Shown here piece by piece: positions 26,329-35,707 of a stretch of DNA of 64,000 bases. This DNA comes from Halovivax limisalsi (GTDB taxonomy: Archaea > Halobacteriota > Halobacteria > Halobacteriales > Natrialbaceae): contig NZ_CP095757.1 in assembly GCF_023093535.1 (NCBI RefSeq), forward strand, positions 3,658,001-3,722,000. The letters run 5' to 3'. The stretch's first letter is position 1. Each line of letters starts with the position of its first letter. Made by a program: the position numbers and the translations under genes. Under the pieces are notes generated by a model. It searched no databases. It was not told the DNA's origin and was given only the letters and a program-made list of their open reading frames with translations.

Positions 26329-26688
26329 TTACCAGATCAGCGCCGGTCCGAACCGGAGCAGCCAGAGGGTCCCCATGCCGACGGCGATCGTGTAGATGAT
26401 GTCCTCGGTTCGCCAGGCGACCAGGGTGGCGATCATCGCCGCGACGAGGCGCTCGTCCAGCAGGGTCTCCGCGATCGACGGCCGGACCGTCACGACCGAA
26501 GGGACGACGAGCGCCGCGAGGACGGCCGCGGGGACGTATCGGAGAACGCGGGAGAGCCGCGGCGGGACCGAGTCGATCCGGCCGAACAGGTAGATGAACG
26601 AGAACCGGATCGCGTACGTGCAGAGACCGATCGCGACGATCGCGCTCCAGACACCCGCGTGCGACCACCCCGTCACGCGTCCCACCAC
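26329..26688 (-). CDS. azlD: branched-chain amino acid exporter small subunit
   Basis: A 119-residue protein with four hydrophobic segments, including AIVAIGLCTYAIRFSFIYL, RYVPAAVLAALVVPSVV and LVAAMIATLVAWRTEDII, typical of AzlD. With AzlC it exports branched-chain amino acids or analogues. Its start lies 16 bases inside the 3' end of azlC. Since this region also holds the ilv-leu cluster, control of internal branched-chain pools is plausible. Confidence 0.87.
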   Translation of the reverse strand: MVGRVTGWSHAGVWSAIVAIGLCTYAIRFSFIYLFGRIDSVPPRLSRVLRYVPAAVLAALVVPSVVTVRPSIAETLLDERLVAAMIATLVAWRTEDIIYTIAVGMGTLWLLRFGPALIW

Positions 26689-27374
26689 GCGTCGACGGCC
26701 GCGCCGGCCGCGATCCCGATCAGGGCCGCGAGGGGCAGGTCGGCGTTCAACGGGACGCCGATCGTCGCGAGCACGAGGGTGCTGGCACCGGCGACCACGC
26801 CCGCGGCCGTCGTGCCCGCGTCTTTCAACGCCGGCACGAGCAACGAGAGAAACACCAGCGGCAACGCGAAGTCCAGTCCGAGCGCGTCCGGGACGCTCGC
26901 ACCGAGGAGCGCGCCGACGACCGTCCCGAGCTGCCAGACGACCCAGATCGTCGCCCCGATGCCGAGGTAGTACCAGAGGCGGTGTCGCGCGTCGTTCGTC
27001 TCGTACTCCGTCACGGCCATCGCGTAGGCCTGGTCGGTCAACACGTAGGCGGCGAGTCCCCGAACGCGGAGGGAAAACGCCTGGAGATAGGGCGCGATCG
27101 ACGCCGAGTACATCACCATCCGCACGTTGATGACGACCGCGGTGCCGACGACCACGAGAAACGGGGCGTTCGACCCGATGAGGTCGATCGCGGCCAACTG
27201 CGCGGCGCCGGCGAACACGACGGCGGACATCCCGGCGGCTTCCGTCACAGTCAACCCCGCTCCGATCGCGGTGATACCGGTGATCAGCGCGAACGGAACG
27301 AGCCCGACGACGATCGGACCCGCCGCGCGAACGCCGGCGATCAGATCGGGATGGAGTCGCTCGCGAAGGGGCAT
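26673..27374 (-). CDS. azlC: branched-chain amino acid exporter large subunit
   Basis: A 233-residue AzlC-family permease: GIRAAGPI-like start (LIAGVRAAGPIVVGLVPFAL), then ALITGITAIGAGLT, SAVVFAGAAQLAAIDLIG, and VINVRMVMYSASIAPYL. About six to eight membrane segments. ATG 27374 is the start that gives a normal N-terminus; the frame continues upstream but looks non-coding there. It overlaps azlD. The family moves Leu/Ile/Val and related compounds out of the cell. Confidence 0.9.
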   Translation of the reverse strand: MPLRERLHPDLIAGVRAAGPIVVGLVPFALITGITAIGAGLTVTEAAGMSAVVFAGAAQLAAIDLIGSNAPFLVVVGTAVVINVRMVMYSASIAPYLQAFSLRVRGLAAYVLTDQAYAMAVTEYETNDARHRLWYYLGIGATIWVVWQLGTVVGALLGASVPDALGLDFALPLVFLSLLVPALKDAGTTAAGVVAGASTLVLATIGVPLNADLPLAALIGIAAGAAVDAWWDA

Positions 27375-27547
27375 AGCCCGATCACGGTGGTGCACCCGTG
27401 AAACCGTACCGATTCGGCCCGGCCGGACCGCCCCGTCGGCCGGTCGCCCCGACTCCGGGCTCGATCGATCGACCAGCCCGACGCCACCGGCCCCCGCGCT
27501 GCACAGGCCGGGGACAGTCGTATTACGGGCGGACACAAACGGGTTCT

Positions 27548-28126
27548 ATGAGGCTCGCGCACGTCTCGCTTCTCGAGAACTTCGGATATCGGTCCGTGCT
27601 CATTCACGGGATCATGGTGCTCGCGTTCGCCAACGCGGTGTTTCTCGGGCTGCTCGTCGGGGGGCAGGTCGGCGCGGTCGCGTTCGCCTCGCTCCTCGGG
27701 TTCACCGGCGGCCTCTGGATTAGCCAGTCGATCCACTCGCTGGGAACGGCGCCGACCACCGATTACGAGGGCGTGCTGAACGAACTCGTCGAACGGAGCG
27801 GGGTGAGAGAGACCAACCGAGCCATGTACCGATTCGGCCGCACCCTCACCCTCATCGCGGCGGTCACCGCGATATCGTTACTGACCTCCGCGCAGATCCT
27901 CTCGGGAGCGGTTCTCGCTGGCGGCGTGGTGGCCATCGGCGCGATCGCCGTCGTGACCGCCATCGTCGGGTTCATGATCGCGCTCGGCGCGTCCTACGAC
28001 GAGGCCCAGCGAGGGACCGAAGACGCCTTCGAGGAGTCCGCGGACGCCATCGACGTCGAAGGTCCCCGGGACGCCGATCAGTACGAGGGCGACGCGGAAG
28101 CCGGTCGGGAGTCGCCGCGTTCGTAG
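27548..28126 (+). CDS. membrane protein with acidic tail, unknown
   Basis: A 192-residue protein with two pairs of membrane helices (IHGIMVLAFANAVFLGLLVG, AVAFASLLGFTGGLWI, then LIAAVTAISLLTSAQI and VLAGGVVAIGAIAVVTAIVG) separated by a 50-residue soluble loop, and an acidic C-terminal tail. A TATTACG box lies about 27 bases before ATG 27548, supporting a leaderless start. No family is recognised. It is divergent from azlC. Confidence 0.65.
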   Translation: MRLAHVSLLENFGYRSVLIHGIMVLAFANAVFLGLLVGGQVGAVAFASLLGFTGGLWISQSIHSLGTAPTTDYEGVLNELVERSGVRETNRAMYRFGRTLTLIAAVTAISLLTSAQILSGAVLAGGVVAIGAIAVVTAIVGFMIALGASYDEAQRGTEDAFEESADAIDVEGPRDADQYEGDAEAGRESPRS

Positions 28127-28429
28127 GCGGGCCAGCGCTCCGCAGTCCTGAACCGGGCGGTGACGAGGCGGACCGCAGTCCGGGTCGCCGACCGGGTGAC
28201 GAGGGCGCCGAGACCTCTCGAACGATGGCGAATCGGTCACTCGACTCCTCGCCCGGCCCATCAAGCGCGCGCCATCGGACCGGTCGGCGATCCGCGCGCC
28301 GGGGCGACACCGCTCCGCAAGGAACCTCGAACGGTTGCCGAAGTCCGTGGGGCTACCAACTCACAGCCCGAACGCGATACGATCGACCGACAGGACCGCC
28401 GGGTCGAGCGGCGGCGGTGCGGGTCCGCC
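28127..28429. other. intergenic, no gene seen
   Basis: GC-rich stretch of about 300 bases between two convergent genes. All open frames here read as Arg-rich shadow translations. No clear hairpin with a T-run was found. Confidence 0.4.
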
Positions 28430-30154
28430 TCAGGCCTCGTCCTGTTCGTCACCGTGCAGCGACATCCCGTCGTCGACGACCTCCATCGGTCGCATCATTT
28501 CGTGGTCTTCGTGTTCCAGGTTGTGGCAGTGGAACGGGAAGACGCCCGGATAGTCGCCGAACTCGACCGTCAGCTTGACTTCCTTTTCGGGCCGGATCAT
28601 GACGGTGTCCTTCTCGCACAGCTGGTACGGTCGGGGATCGTTGAACTCCGGTCGGCCGAGGTCACGCGACCCCTCGACCCAGAAGCGCACCAGGTGCAGG
28701 TGCAGCGGGTGCGACATCATCGTCTCGTTCTTGATGATCCAGGTCTCGGTCGTCCCGAGTTGGGGCTCGTACTGGATCGGGTCGAACGTACTGCGGTCGT
28801 TGAGCCGGTGGACCATCGTCCCGTCGTCGAGCATCTCCATCTGCATCGTGACCTCGCGCTCCTGGGCGGTGTCGTCGGGGTCCGGCCGCTCGACGGTGGG
28901 GAAGTCGATGGCCTCCGGATCGGTGGACGGGTCCGAGACCGAGCCTTCCCGGACGTGGAACTGCATCACCTCGTCCAGATCCGGCGACGGACTGGCGGTG
29001 TTGGGGTTGTGGTGTTCGCCGTGCGGGAAGGGGAAGAGGGCGTGGTTCGTGACGGTGAACGTATCGCCCGCCCAGTCGGAGAAGTCGATCGTGAACTCGG
29101 CGCGTTCGAACGGCGCGATCAGCATGGTCCCGATGTCGCCGTAGGGACCGACGCCCACGACGTTCTCGAGGTAGCCGTGCCCGGTGGAGAACCACTTCAT
29201 CGTCGGCACGTCGCCGTCATCTTGCGTCTCGTTTCGCAGCCTGAGCCCCCAGGTGCGGCCGTTCGAGGGGTTGAGCAATCGGAAGCGATAGCGGCGCGGT
29301 TCGACCTCCATGTACGGCCAGACCGCCCCGTTGACCAGCGCCTTCTCGCCGCCGTGGCTCGCGACGAACTCCTCGGGGTAGTAGATCGAACCGTCGTCGT
29401 TGAACGAGCGATCGACAAGGACGAGCGGGACGTCGTACTCGCCGCCGGGGAGCTGGCGCTCCGCGTCGTTGCGCTCGCGGATGAGATACGGCCCGATCAG
29501 TCCGGCGTGGTTGTTCAGCCGACTGATTCCGCGCGTGTGATCGTGGTAGGTCGTCGTCAGGCGCGTCTGCTGGTTCGGGAGGACCTGGACGTCCTTCGTA
29601 CGACGCGGGCCGGTCTCGCCGTCGGGCGAGATCCACATGTCCGCCTGGCCGTCGTCTTCGTCGGGCACGTTGAGTCCGTGGAAGTGAATCGAATTGCGAA
29701 CCTCCGGAACCGGCCCGTCGTGGTTGGGGTAGTTCTCCGTCGTGGTGCCGGCGATGCGTTCGTCGACGGTGAACAGGTGCTCGTTCGGCAGTGAACTGTT
29801 ATCTATTCGCACCGCGAGCTGTCGACCGCGACGCCCGGCGATGACGGGACCAGGGAACTGGCCGTCGAAGCCCCACATCGTCGTCTCCGGGAGGTCCGGG
29901 TGGACCGACGTCGAGAACTCCTCGAGCGGAACCTCGTGCAAGGGACCGCCACCGTACCAGCCGTCCGGTTCGCGTACCTCGAGTCGCGGCAGGGGCTGAA
30001 CGTACTTCTCGAGTTCCGGCCCCTCGTGATCGGTCGGCGAGGGGTCGATCGATCCGTCCTGGCCGGCGACGCCGTAGCCGGCGACCCCCGCCAGCGTCGT
30101 CGCGCCCCCGATCTCGATGAGGCGACGGCGCGAGAGCGGCGCCACTACCACCAC
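28430..30154 (-). CDS. secreted multicopper oxidase
   Basis: A 574-residue laccase/CotA-like oxidase with three cupredoxin domains. Copper ligands are visible: SIHFHG and YHDHT (type 2/3), HPLHLHLVRF and HCHNLEHEDHEMM (type 1 and 3; the last Met is the axial ligand). The N-terminus has a twin-arginine motif (LSRRRLIEIGG) and hydrophobic stretch, so it is probably exported folded by Tat. Substrates could be phenolics, Cu(I) or Mn(II). The start is uncertain: GTG 30154 is in frame, but TATAAAT near 30230 points to a transcript start near 30200, where a GTG opens a different frame; one G less in the GGGGG run near 30160 would join them. Confidence 0.88.
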   Translation of the reverse strand: MVVVAPLSRRRLIEIGGATTLAGVAGYGVAGQDGSIDPSPTDHEGPELEKYVQPLPRLEVREPDGWYGGGPLHEVPLEEFSTSVHPDLPETTMWGFDGQFPGPVIAGRRGRQLAVRIDNSSLPNEHLFTVDERIAGTTTENYPNHDGPVPEVRNSIHFHGLNVPDEDDGQADMWISPDGETGPRRTKDVQVLPNQQTRLTTTYHDHTRGISRLNNHAGLIGPYLIRERNDAERQLPGGEYDVPLVLVDRSFNDDGSIYYPEEFVASHGGEKALVNGAVWPYMEVEPRRYRFRLLNPSNGRTWGLRLRNETQDDGDVPTMKWFSTGHGYLENVVGVGPYGDIGTMLIAPFERAEFTIDFSDWAGDTFTVTNHALFPFPHGEHHNPNTASPSPDLDEVMQFHVREGSVSDPSTDPEAIDFPTVERPDPDDTAQEREVTMQMEMLDDGTMVHRLNDRSTFDPIQYEPQLGTTETWIIKNETMMSHPLHLHLVRFWVEGSRDLGRPEFNDPRPYQLCEKDTVMIRPEKEVKLTVEFGDYPGVFPFHCHNLEHEDHEMMRPMEVVDDGMSLHGDEQDEA

Positions 30155-30586
30155 CCCCTGCCGCGATCCGATCGGACGGCTGTGACACGGTCGTCCTCAC
30201 GACGTTGTTCGGGATACGTGTGCACCATGATTTATACAGTATATTCGAACCTCAATTAATCTTTCTGTGGGTAATATTTCAAGTGGTGCGATCGGCGGCC
30301 ACAGGGCGCACTACCGCATACGAGCCGACCGCGCCGGAAGTCCGACGGCAATGACGGAGTTGGCCAGCACCGCAGTCGCTCGATCCGAGTGGTTGGGTGG
30401 CACGCGCCGAGTACGGCCGCGATCCAGTCGACAACCGAACGGGCGGTTCACCGAAAACGCCCGACTCAGCGACGGTGCGGCCGTCGCCGATCGGCATCGT
30501 CGGACCACCGGACGACCGCGACCCGTGGTGTCTATCGGCTGATCAATCAGAAGAATTTTACACTCGTCTTGCGCGGATAGTAGTAC
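30155..30586. promoter_or_regulatory. divergent AT-rich promoter region
   Basis: Two TATA-like stretches are seen: GATTTATACAGTATATTC near 30226-30244, which read on the minus strand gives TATAAAT for the oxidase, and ATTTTACAC near 30552-30560, about 30 bases before the acyltransferase ATG. The middle 250 bases are GC-rich without a supportable gene. Confidence 0.45.
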
Positions 30587-31690
30587 ATGGGGGAGCGAAT
30601 CCACAGTATCGACACCCTGCGAGCGCTCACGATGGGGTTCATCGTGGCGCTCCACGCGGAAGCGTTCGAGGGCGTCGGGGACTGGGGAAACGCCGTCTAC
30701 TTCGGACTCGACGCGGTCGGTCGCTTCGCCGTCCCCTTCTTCTTCCTGACGGCCGGCTACCTCTTCGCGAAGAAACACGAGGCGATGCCCGGCTACGCGG
30801 AGCAATACCTCTCGCGGATCGCGTCGATCTACGGCTTCGCGGTGTGTCTGTACGTCCCGCTCTTCGTGGCCACGATGACCGTGACCGCCGTGCGAGGCGG
30901 TGGCGCGCCAGGAACCGCCGCGCTCACGGCGGTGACCACGGCGCTGTCCCCGATCGACCTCCTCTACTACGGCGACTCGATGGTCTATCACCTGTGGTTC
31001 CTCCCCGCCCTCGTCGTCTCCGTCGCACTCGTCTACGCGTTCGTGCGGGCCGGATTGTCCCGCTACCTGCTCCCGATCGCGTTCGCCATCCACCTCGTCG
31101 GCCTCACCGGCGAGAGCTATACGATGATCGCGAACCTCCCGATCGAGACCCGTGACGGCCTCTTCTTCGGGTTCTTCTACACCAGTCTCGGCTACGCGAT
31201 CCGGTCGAACGGCTGGGAGCCGGGTCCGGACCGCCGTCGCCTGTTCGCCGGACTGACCGTCCTCGGGGCGCTCGCACACGCGGTCGAACGCTACGCGCTC
31301 GGCTACGTCGTCACCGACGCGACGATCGCCGGGTCAGTCTACACGCCCGAGTACACGCTGGTAACGGTCTTCTACTCCGTCGCCCTCTTCGGGTTCGTCC
31401 TCTCGTACCCCTCGCTCGGCCGCGCCAGCGGCGTCTCGACGCTCGGCCGATACGCCGTCTGGATCTACATCGTGCACCCGATCGTCCTCTTCGCGCTCGG
31501 CGGCGTCGCCGGATACGCCGGCGTGGCTTCGGCCCCCGTGGCCGTGCGGGTGGCCTGGCACCTCGCCGTCACGCCGGTCGCCTACGCTGGTTCGCTCGCG
31601 GGAGTCCTCCTGGTCACCGCCGCTCGGCCGGTCGAACGCGTCCAGACCGCGGGGAGCATCCTTCGACGGCGGACGAGAACGGGCCCGTGA
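30587..31690 (+). CDS. membrane acyltransferase (acyltransferase 3 family)
   Basis: A 367-residue integral membrane protein with about ten helices. The N-terminus SIDTLRALTMGFIVALHAEAF is the family signature (R-A and catalytic-type H). Further features are GRFAVPFFFLTAGYLFAKK and YIVHPIVLFALGG. Family members acylate exported sugars, lipids or glycans; the haloarchaeal substrate might be a surface glycan or lipid. A TATA-like ATTTTACA lies about 30 bases upstream. It appears to be a single-gene unit. Confidence 0.87.
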   Translation: MGERIHSIDTLRALTMGFIVALHAEAFEGVGDWGNAVYFGLDAVGRFAVPFFFLTAGYLFAKKHEAMPGYAEQYLSRIASIYGFAVCLYVPLFVATMTVTAVRGGGAPGTAALTAVTTALSPIDLLYYGDSMVYHLWFLPALVVSVALVYAFVRAGLSRYLLPIAFAIHLVGLTGESYTMIANLPIETRDGLFFGFFYTSLGYAIRSNGWEPGPDRRRLFAGLTVLGALAHAVERYALGYVVTDATIAGSVYTPEYTLVTVFYSVALFGFVLSYPSLGRASGVSTLGRYAVWIYIVHPIVLFALGGVAGYAGVASAPVAVRVAWHLAVTPVAYAGSLAGVLLVTAARPVERVQTAGSILRRRTRTGP

Positions 31691-31811
31691 ATCGGTCCGC
31701 CGGTCGGCCGGAATTTTCGCTCCGGCAGGTCCCTGCACCCGTCGATGACGCAGCCGTTAGATGCCCATCACGTCCGCACAATGAGACCGCCGACCGCCTC
31801 CGGAACGGACG

Positions 31812-32150
31812 TTACAGCGGTGCCCCCGCCAGCACCAGCGTCGCGGGCTCCGACCCGGTGTTCTCGAGCTGCCGGCGTTCCTCGGGATCGAGGCGGATCG
31901 CCTCGCCCGCCTCCAGCGTGACCGTCTCCGGCTCGAGATCGACGGCGACCGTGCCGTCGACCACGTAGTAGACCTCTTCCTGTCCGGTCTCGGACTCGTC
32001 GTGCGGTTTCCCGGCCTGCCCAGCCTCGAGTTCGAGAACCGTCACGCCGAGGTGGTCGGTGTCGAGCGCGTCCTTCAGGAACCACATGCCGCCTGCCTCA
32101 TCGGGAATCACCGACTCGACGTCGCTCGTCGCGGCTGTATCGTAGCCCAT
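31812..32150 (-). CDS. small cupin protein
   Basis: A 112-residue single-domain cupin. Motif 1 is GKPHDESETGQEEVYYVVDGTV (H and E ligands, with one normal His replaced by Asp) and motif 2 is IRLDPEERRQLEN, where the usual His is replaced. The reduced metal ligand set suggests a ligand-binding rather than enzymatic role, although this is inference. No partner gene is evident; the dehydrogenase gene upstream is on the same strand 127 bases away. Confidence 0.85.
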   Translation of the reverse strand: MGYDTAATSDVESVIPDEAGGMWFLKDALDTDHLGVTVLELEAGQAGKPHDESETGQEEVYYVVDGTVAVDLEPETVTLEAGEAIRLDPEERRQLENTGSEPATLVLAGAPL

Positions 32151-32277
32151 GGTCGCAGGTACGTGAACGCCCCACCTAAACGCTCGGGATCCGATTATCG
32201 GTGCCCCTGGTCCGGACGTGACATCGCCTGCGACCGGCCGTGCGATCCCGGTTTGACGGGCACACTGGACCGGCCGA

Positions 32278-33333
32278 TCAGTCGAACGACGCCGGCGTCG
32301 CCCGGTCGGCGGCCTCGATGCGCTCTCGGGCGTAGGCCTCCGCGGCGTCCAGAACGGTCATCTCCGAGCCGTCGGCGCGTTCGAGCATGGTCTCGAGCCG
32401 GTCGCCGATCGCCCGGGCCTTGGCCATCGCGTCCTCGCGCGTGCCGCCGTGGTACTCCTCCGCGACGGTGATGAGCCCGCCCGCGTTGATCACGTAGTCG
32501 GGCACGTAACGGATATCCCGATCGGCGAGCGCGTCGGCGTGGCGCCGCTCGGCGAGGATGTTGTTCGCGGCACCGGCGACGATATCACAGGCGAGGCGCG
32601 GGATCGTCTCGTCGTTCACGACGCCGCCGATCGCACACGGCGCGAAGACGTCGCAGGACTCGTCGTAGACCGCGTCTGGGTCGACGACGTCGACGTCGTA
32701 GGACTCGCGAATCGAGGCGAGGTTCTCCTGACTGATGTCGGAGACCGTCACCGACGCACCGCGTTCGACCAGCTGGCCGGTCAGGGCCGACCCGACCTTG
32801 CCGAGCCCCTGGACGACGACGGAGACGTCCTCCAGGGAGTCCGTGCCGTACTCGAATTCGACCGCGGTCTCGATCCCACGACGGACGCCGGTGGCCGTGA
32901 TCGGCGACGGATCGCCGAGACCGTCCGCCCGGCCGGCGACGTACTCCGTCTCCGTCGCGATGACCTCCATGTCGGGAACCGAGGAGTTGACGTCGACGGA
33001 GGTGATGTAACGTCCGCCCATCGCCTCGACTGCGCGGCCGTAGGCCCGCAGGAGGGCGTCGGTCTTGATCGACTCGTGGTCGCCGACGATGACGGCCTTG
33101 GCTCCGCCCAGATCGAGGTCGGCCGCCGCGGCCTTCATCGTCATCGCCTTCGACAGGCGCAGGACGTCCGACAGGGCGTCGTCCTCCGTCTCGTAGTCGA
33201 GGATTCGCGTGCCGCCCAGGCCGGGGCCCAGCGTGGTATCGTGAACCGCGATAATGGCCTGAAGCCCCGTCTCCGGATCGGCGAAGTACGAAACCTGTTC
33301 GTGCCCGCCCTCGGACACCGCGTCGAACACCAT
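32278..33333 (-). CDS. Glu/Leu/Phe/Val dehydrogenase
   Basis: A 351-residue amino acid dehydrogenase closer to leucine/valine dehydrogenases than to glutamate dehydrogenases by length and motifs: GPGLGGTRILDY, a catalytic-type Lys in LSKAMTMKAAAADLDLGGAK, and a Rossmann motif VVQGLGKVGSAL. It would deaminate leucine, valine or isoleucine to 2-oxoacids with NAD, or run in reverse. This fits catabolism of the amino acids made by the ilv-leu genes. GAATTTT lies about 27 bases upstream of ATG 33333. Substrate preference cannot be read from the sequence. Confidence 0.88.
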   Translation of the reverse strand: MVFDAVSEGGHEQVSYFADPETGLQAIIAVHDTTLGPGLGGTRILDYETEDDALSDVLRLSKAMTMKAAAADLDLGGAKAVIVGDHESIKTDALLRAYGRAVEAMGGRYITSVDVNSSVPDMEVIATETEYVAGRADGLGDPSPITATGVRRGIETAVEFEYGTDSLEDVSVVVQGLGKVGSALTGQLVERGASVTVSDISQENLASIRESYDVDVVDPDAVYDESCDVFAPCAIGGVVNDETIPRLACDIVAGAANNILAERRHADALADRDIRYVPDYVINAGGLITVAEEYHGGTREDAMAKARAIGDRLETMLERADGSEMTVLDAAEAYARERIEAADRATPASFD

Positions 33334-33488
33334 GGCAGAACCTACGGGTGCTGGCTGAAAATTCTACCTCTTCGGCCACACTGACGACCGAATTACCGCG
33401 ATTGTGGTCACCGTGCGATCGAGGGGGACACGGCCGAACCGCCTTCGGCCCACTCCGCACGCGGTTGGGTAACTGTGCCAACCCCGCC

Positions 33489-34226
33489 TCACAGGTCGGT
33501 ATCGTCGCGGTCTCGACGGGTGTTCTTCCGGACCTTGCCGATGTATTCTTTCTTCGAGAGCGACCCGTTCTTGTACGCGACGGCCCAGTCAGGGTTGGCG
33601 ATCGCCGACCCGCGTCCGTCGGCCTGGGGAAGCTCGAAGTCGATGTGGATGCGGCCGACCGCCGACTGAAACTGCCTGTCGTCCGTAATCGCCACGCTTA
33701 CCGCCTCGAGAACCGTTTCCAGGTCGTTCACGAGTTCCGGTCCCCCGGCCGCCGCCGAGGTGAACGTGATCCGACAGGCCGACCGGTCGTACGCGATCGT
33801 GAGTTGCTCGATGCCGTCCGTTCCGACGACCGATCGAACGTTCGCGTCGCGAAGGCCGGGACGCCGTCTCCGGAGCCAGATCCCGGGTCGCTCCCGCCGC
33901 CGCGATCGCCGTCCCGGCCATCGTCGACCGGGTCGTCAGTGTCCGCCCCGTCCGCACGTTCGAGTCCATCGTTCCCGTCGTCTCCGTCCGGTCCGTCGGA
34001 CCCTCCACCACTGCCCGTGCCGTCCCCGGCTCCTGCGGACGGATCGCTCGTTTGGCCATCGCTGGAGCGGCCAGTGGGGGAGTTGCCTCGGGCACCGGCG
34101 CCGGTGACCCCGTCCGCCAGGCCGGCGAGCGTTCGGTACTCGACGTCGACGTCCGGTCGGGCCACGCAGCTCGAGAGTGCGGCGAGTGCGCCTGCCCCGC
34201 CCAACTGCAGTAGCCCGGCGCTTCAT
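33489..34226 (-). pseudogene. lipoprotein gene with two frameshifts
   Basis: The DNA reads as one lipoprotein in three pieces. From ATG 34226 the frame gives MKRR; one base away LLQLGGAGALAALSSC follows, so removing one G gives a typical twin-arginine lipoprotein signal with lipobox LSSC. A Gly/Ser/Asp-rich linker (about 33870-34130) follows. A further shift near 33830-33860 is needed to enter the C-terminal domain: GIEQLTIAYDRSACRITFTS, then LVNDLETVLEAVSVAI and HIDFELPQADGRGS, ending at 33489. The C-terminal domain is unrecognised. Either a decaying gene or sequencing indels; the second shift has the opposite sign to the first. Confidence 0.6.
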
Positions 34227-34420
34227 ACCAGGCCACTAGTTGGCCAAACTATTAATTTTTTCTACTATAGTCTAACTTTATTAAATGTATGTCGGTGGCG
34301 AGTTCGGCGCCTGCGCATCGAACGGGATCCGGCGCTCGGGCCAATTCGATCGTGATACCGGACTATCGGTGCCCCGCTGGCTCGGTCGACGTGCGGTTCG
34401 ATACCGAGCGCGAGGACGAC

Positions 34421-35350
34421 TCATTCGGCGGGGTCGATCGAAACGAGGTCGTCGAGGTCGGGCACGTCGGCGGAGACGTCTTCGATCTGGGCGAGGCGCT
34501 GTTCGTGTTTCTCCAGCGCGTAGGCCGCCAGTTCCGTCGGTTTCATCCCCGCCGACTGGCCCCCGAGGCCGAACCGCTCGTCCGTGGCGATGCCCTGGAC
34601 CAGCGGGAGGAGGTCGGTGACGGTCTCCTCGATCAGCGACGCATCGACCCGACCGGATTCGACGAGGGACGAAAGCTGGTTCATCCCGAAACCGACGTGG
34701 CGGCCCTCGTCGCTCCGGATCCGCTCGAAGCCCTCGACGAGGCCTGGAAGGTGGGGCAGGGCCTCGAACTCGCCGCCGAAGGAGCGACTCATGCCGTAGT
34801 AGCCGGTTTGGGCGAGGATGCCTTCGACCGTGAGGTGGTAGTGACTGTACGCGATCGCACGGGTTTCGGGCGAATCGTCCTCCAACAACCGCTGCGTGGC
34901 TCGTTTGTTGCGATCGAACAGTTCCAGGAACGAGTCGTCGAACCACTTCTCGTCACGCGGACTCGTGCGATCCCAGCCGAGGTGGTCCTCGACGCCCCAG
35001 ACCACCGTGCGCCAGTACCGATCGAAGAAATCCGCGTGCTTTGCCTCCTCGTAGAGCTGAGTGGTGAGAAACAGCTGGTCGTCGATATCCTCGAGGACGA
35101 CGGCGAACGGCGCCAGATCCTCGGTTACGGCGTCCTCGCCCGCACCGAACTTCGCGATTCCCGTCACGATGGCGTCGAGGTGGCGCCGGTCGAATTCGTC
35201 CGTCGCCTCCGCGTGGGCGAGCAGATTTTCCAGATCCGTCTCGAGATCGATCGCGGCCGGATCCCAGTGGCGCTCGACCGCATTCCGGTAGTACCGGTTC
35301 GACCGCGAGGCTCGGTCCATCACGGCCGTCGGCGTGTACGTCCGCTCCAT
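34421..35350 (-). CDS. R2-like ferritin-fold protein (NrdF/R2lox-like)
   Basis: A 309-residue protein with the four-helix di-metal carboxylate pattern: VVLEDIDDQLF, then TTQLYEEAKHADFF (E-x2-H), HLTVEGILAQTGY, and RIRSDEGRHVGFGMNQL (D/E-x2-H). These match the beta subunit of class I ribonucleotide reductase and the R2-like ligand-binding oxidases. No nrdA-like gene is adjacent, so either a stand-alone ligand-binding oxidase or an R2 with a distant partner. CTTAATT lies about 27 bases upstream of ATG 35350, favouring that start over longer frames. Confidence 0.85.
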   Translation of the reverse strand: MERTYTPTAVMDRASRSNRYYRNAVERHWDPAAIDLETDLENLLAHAEATDEFDRRHLDAIVTGIAKFGAGEDAVTEDLAPFAVVLEDIDDQLFLTTQLYEEAKHADFFDRYWRTVVWGVEDHLGWDRTSPRDEKWFDDSFLELFDRNKRATQRLLEDDSPETRAIAYSHYHLTVEGILAQTGYYGMSRSFGGEFEALPHLPGLVEGFERIRSDEGRHVGFGMNQLSSLVESGRVDASLIEETVTDLLPLVQGIATDERFGLGGQSAGMKPTELAAYALEKHEQRLAQIEDVSADVPDLDDLVSIDPAE

Positions 35351-35707
35351 GCTTCGATTTCGGTCGGCGGTGCAATTAAGGGTGACGAGAACTGCCGGTG
35401 AGGACCGCCGGCCCTCGTCACTCGCCGCCGATCCGGCGGCAACTCGGGCGTCGAACCGAACGACGAACCATCGGCGTCGCCGGCAGCTCCGTCGCCGATA
35501 CCGACCCCGTCGATAGCCGCATCGACGGCCTCGATACGGCCCCGAAGCCGCCGGTTCTGAGTCCACCGCGACCATCTCCTCGCGCAGTGACCGCCTCCAA
35601 CGAGTATCACGGCGACCGCGCCGGTGGCACGCACGGCTTCCCTCCGTCGCGACGGAACCGAGCGGTGCAAGCGTTTATAGTGTTAGATGTTGAAATGTTT
35701 TCCAGTG
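35351..35707. promoter_or_regulatory. divergent promoter region of R2-like and repeat-protein genes
   Basis: TATA-like boxes lie at 35373-35379 (minus strand, CTTAATT) and 35674-35680 (plus strand, TTTATAG, about 30 bases before ATG 35708). Between them is GC-rich DNA without a supportable gene. Confidence 0.5.

Noticed and set aside
34230-34250. GGCCACTAGTTGGCC inverted repeat as operator
   Set aside because: The repeat is imperfect and next to a probably broken gene; too weak to call.
34285-34420. Small plus-strand frame in the AT-rich region before the R2-like gene end
   Set aside because: It runs antisense into the R2-like gene, becomes Arg-rich, and has no family features.
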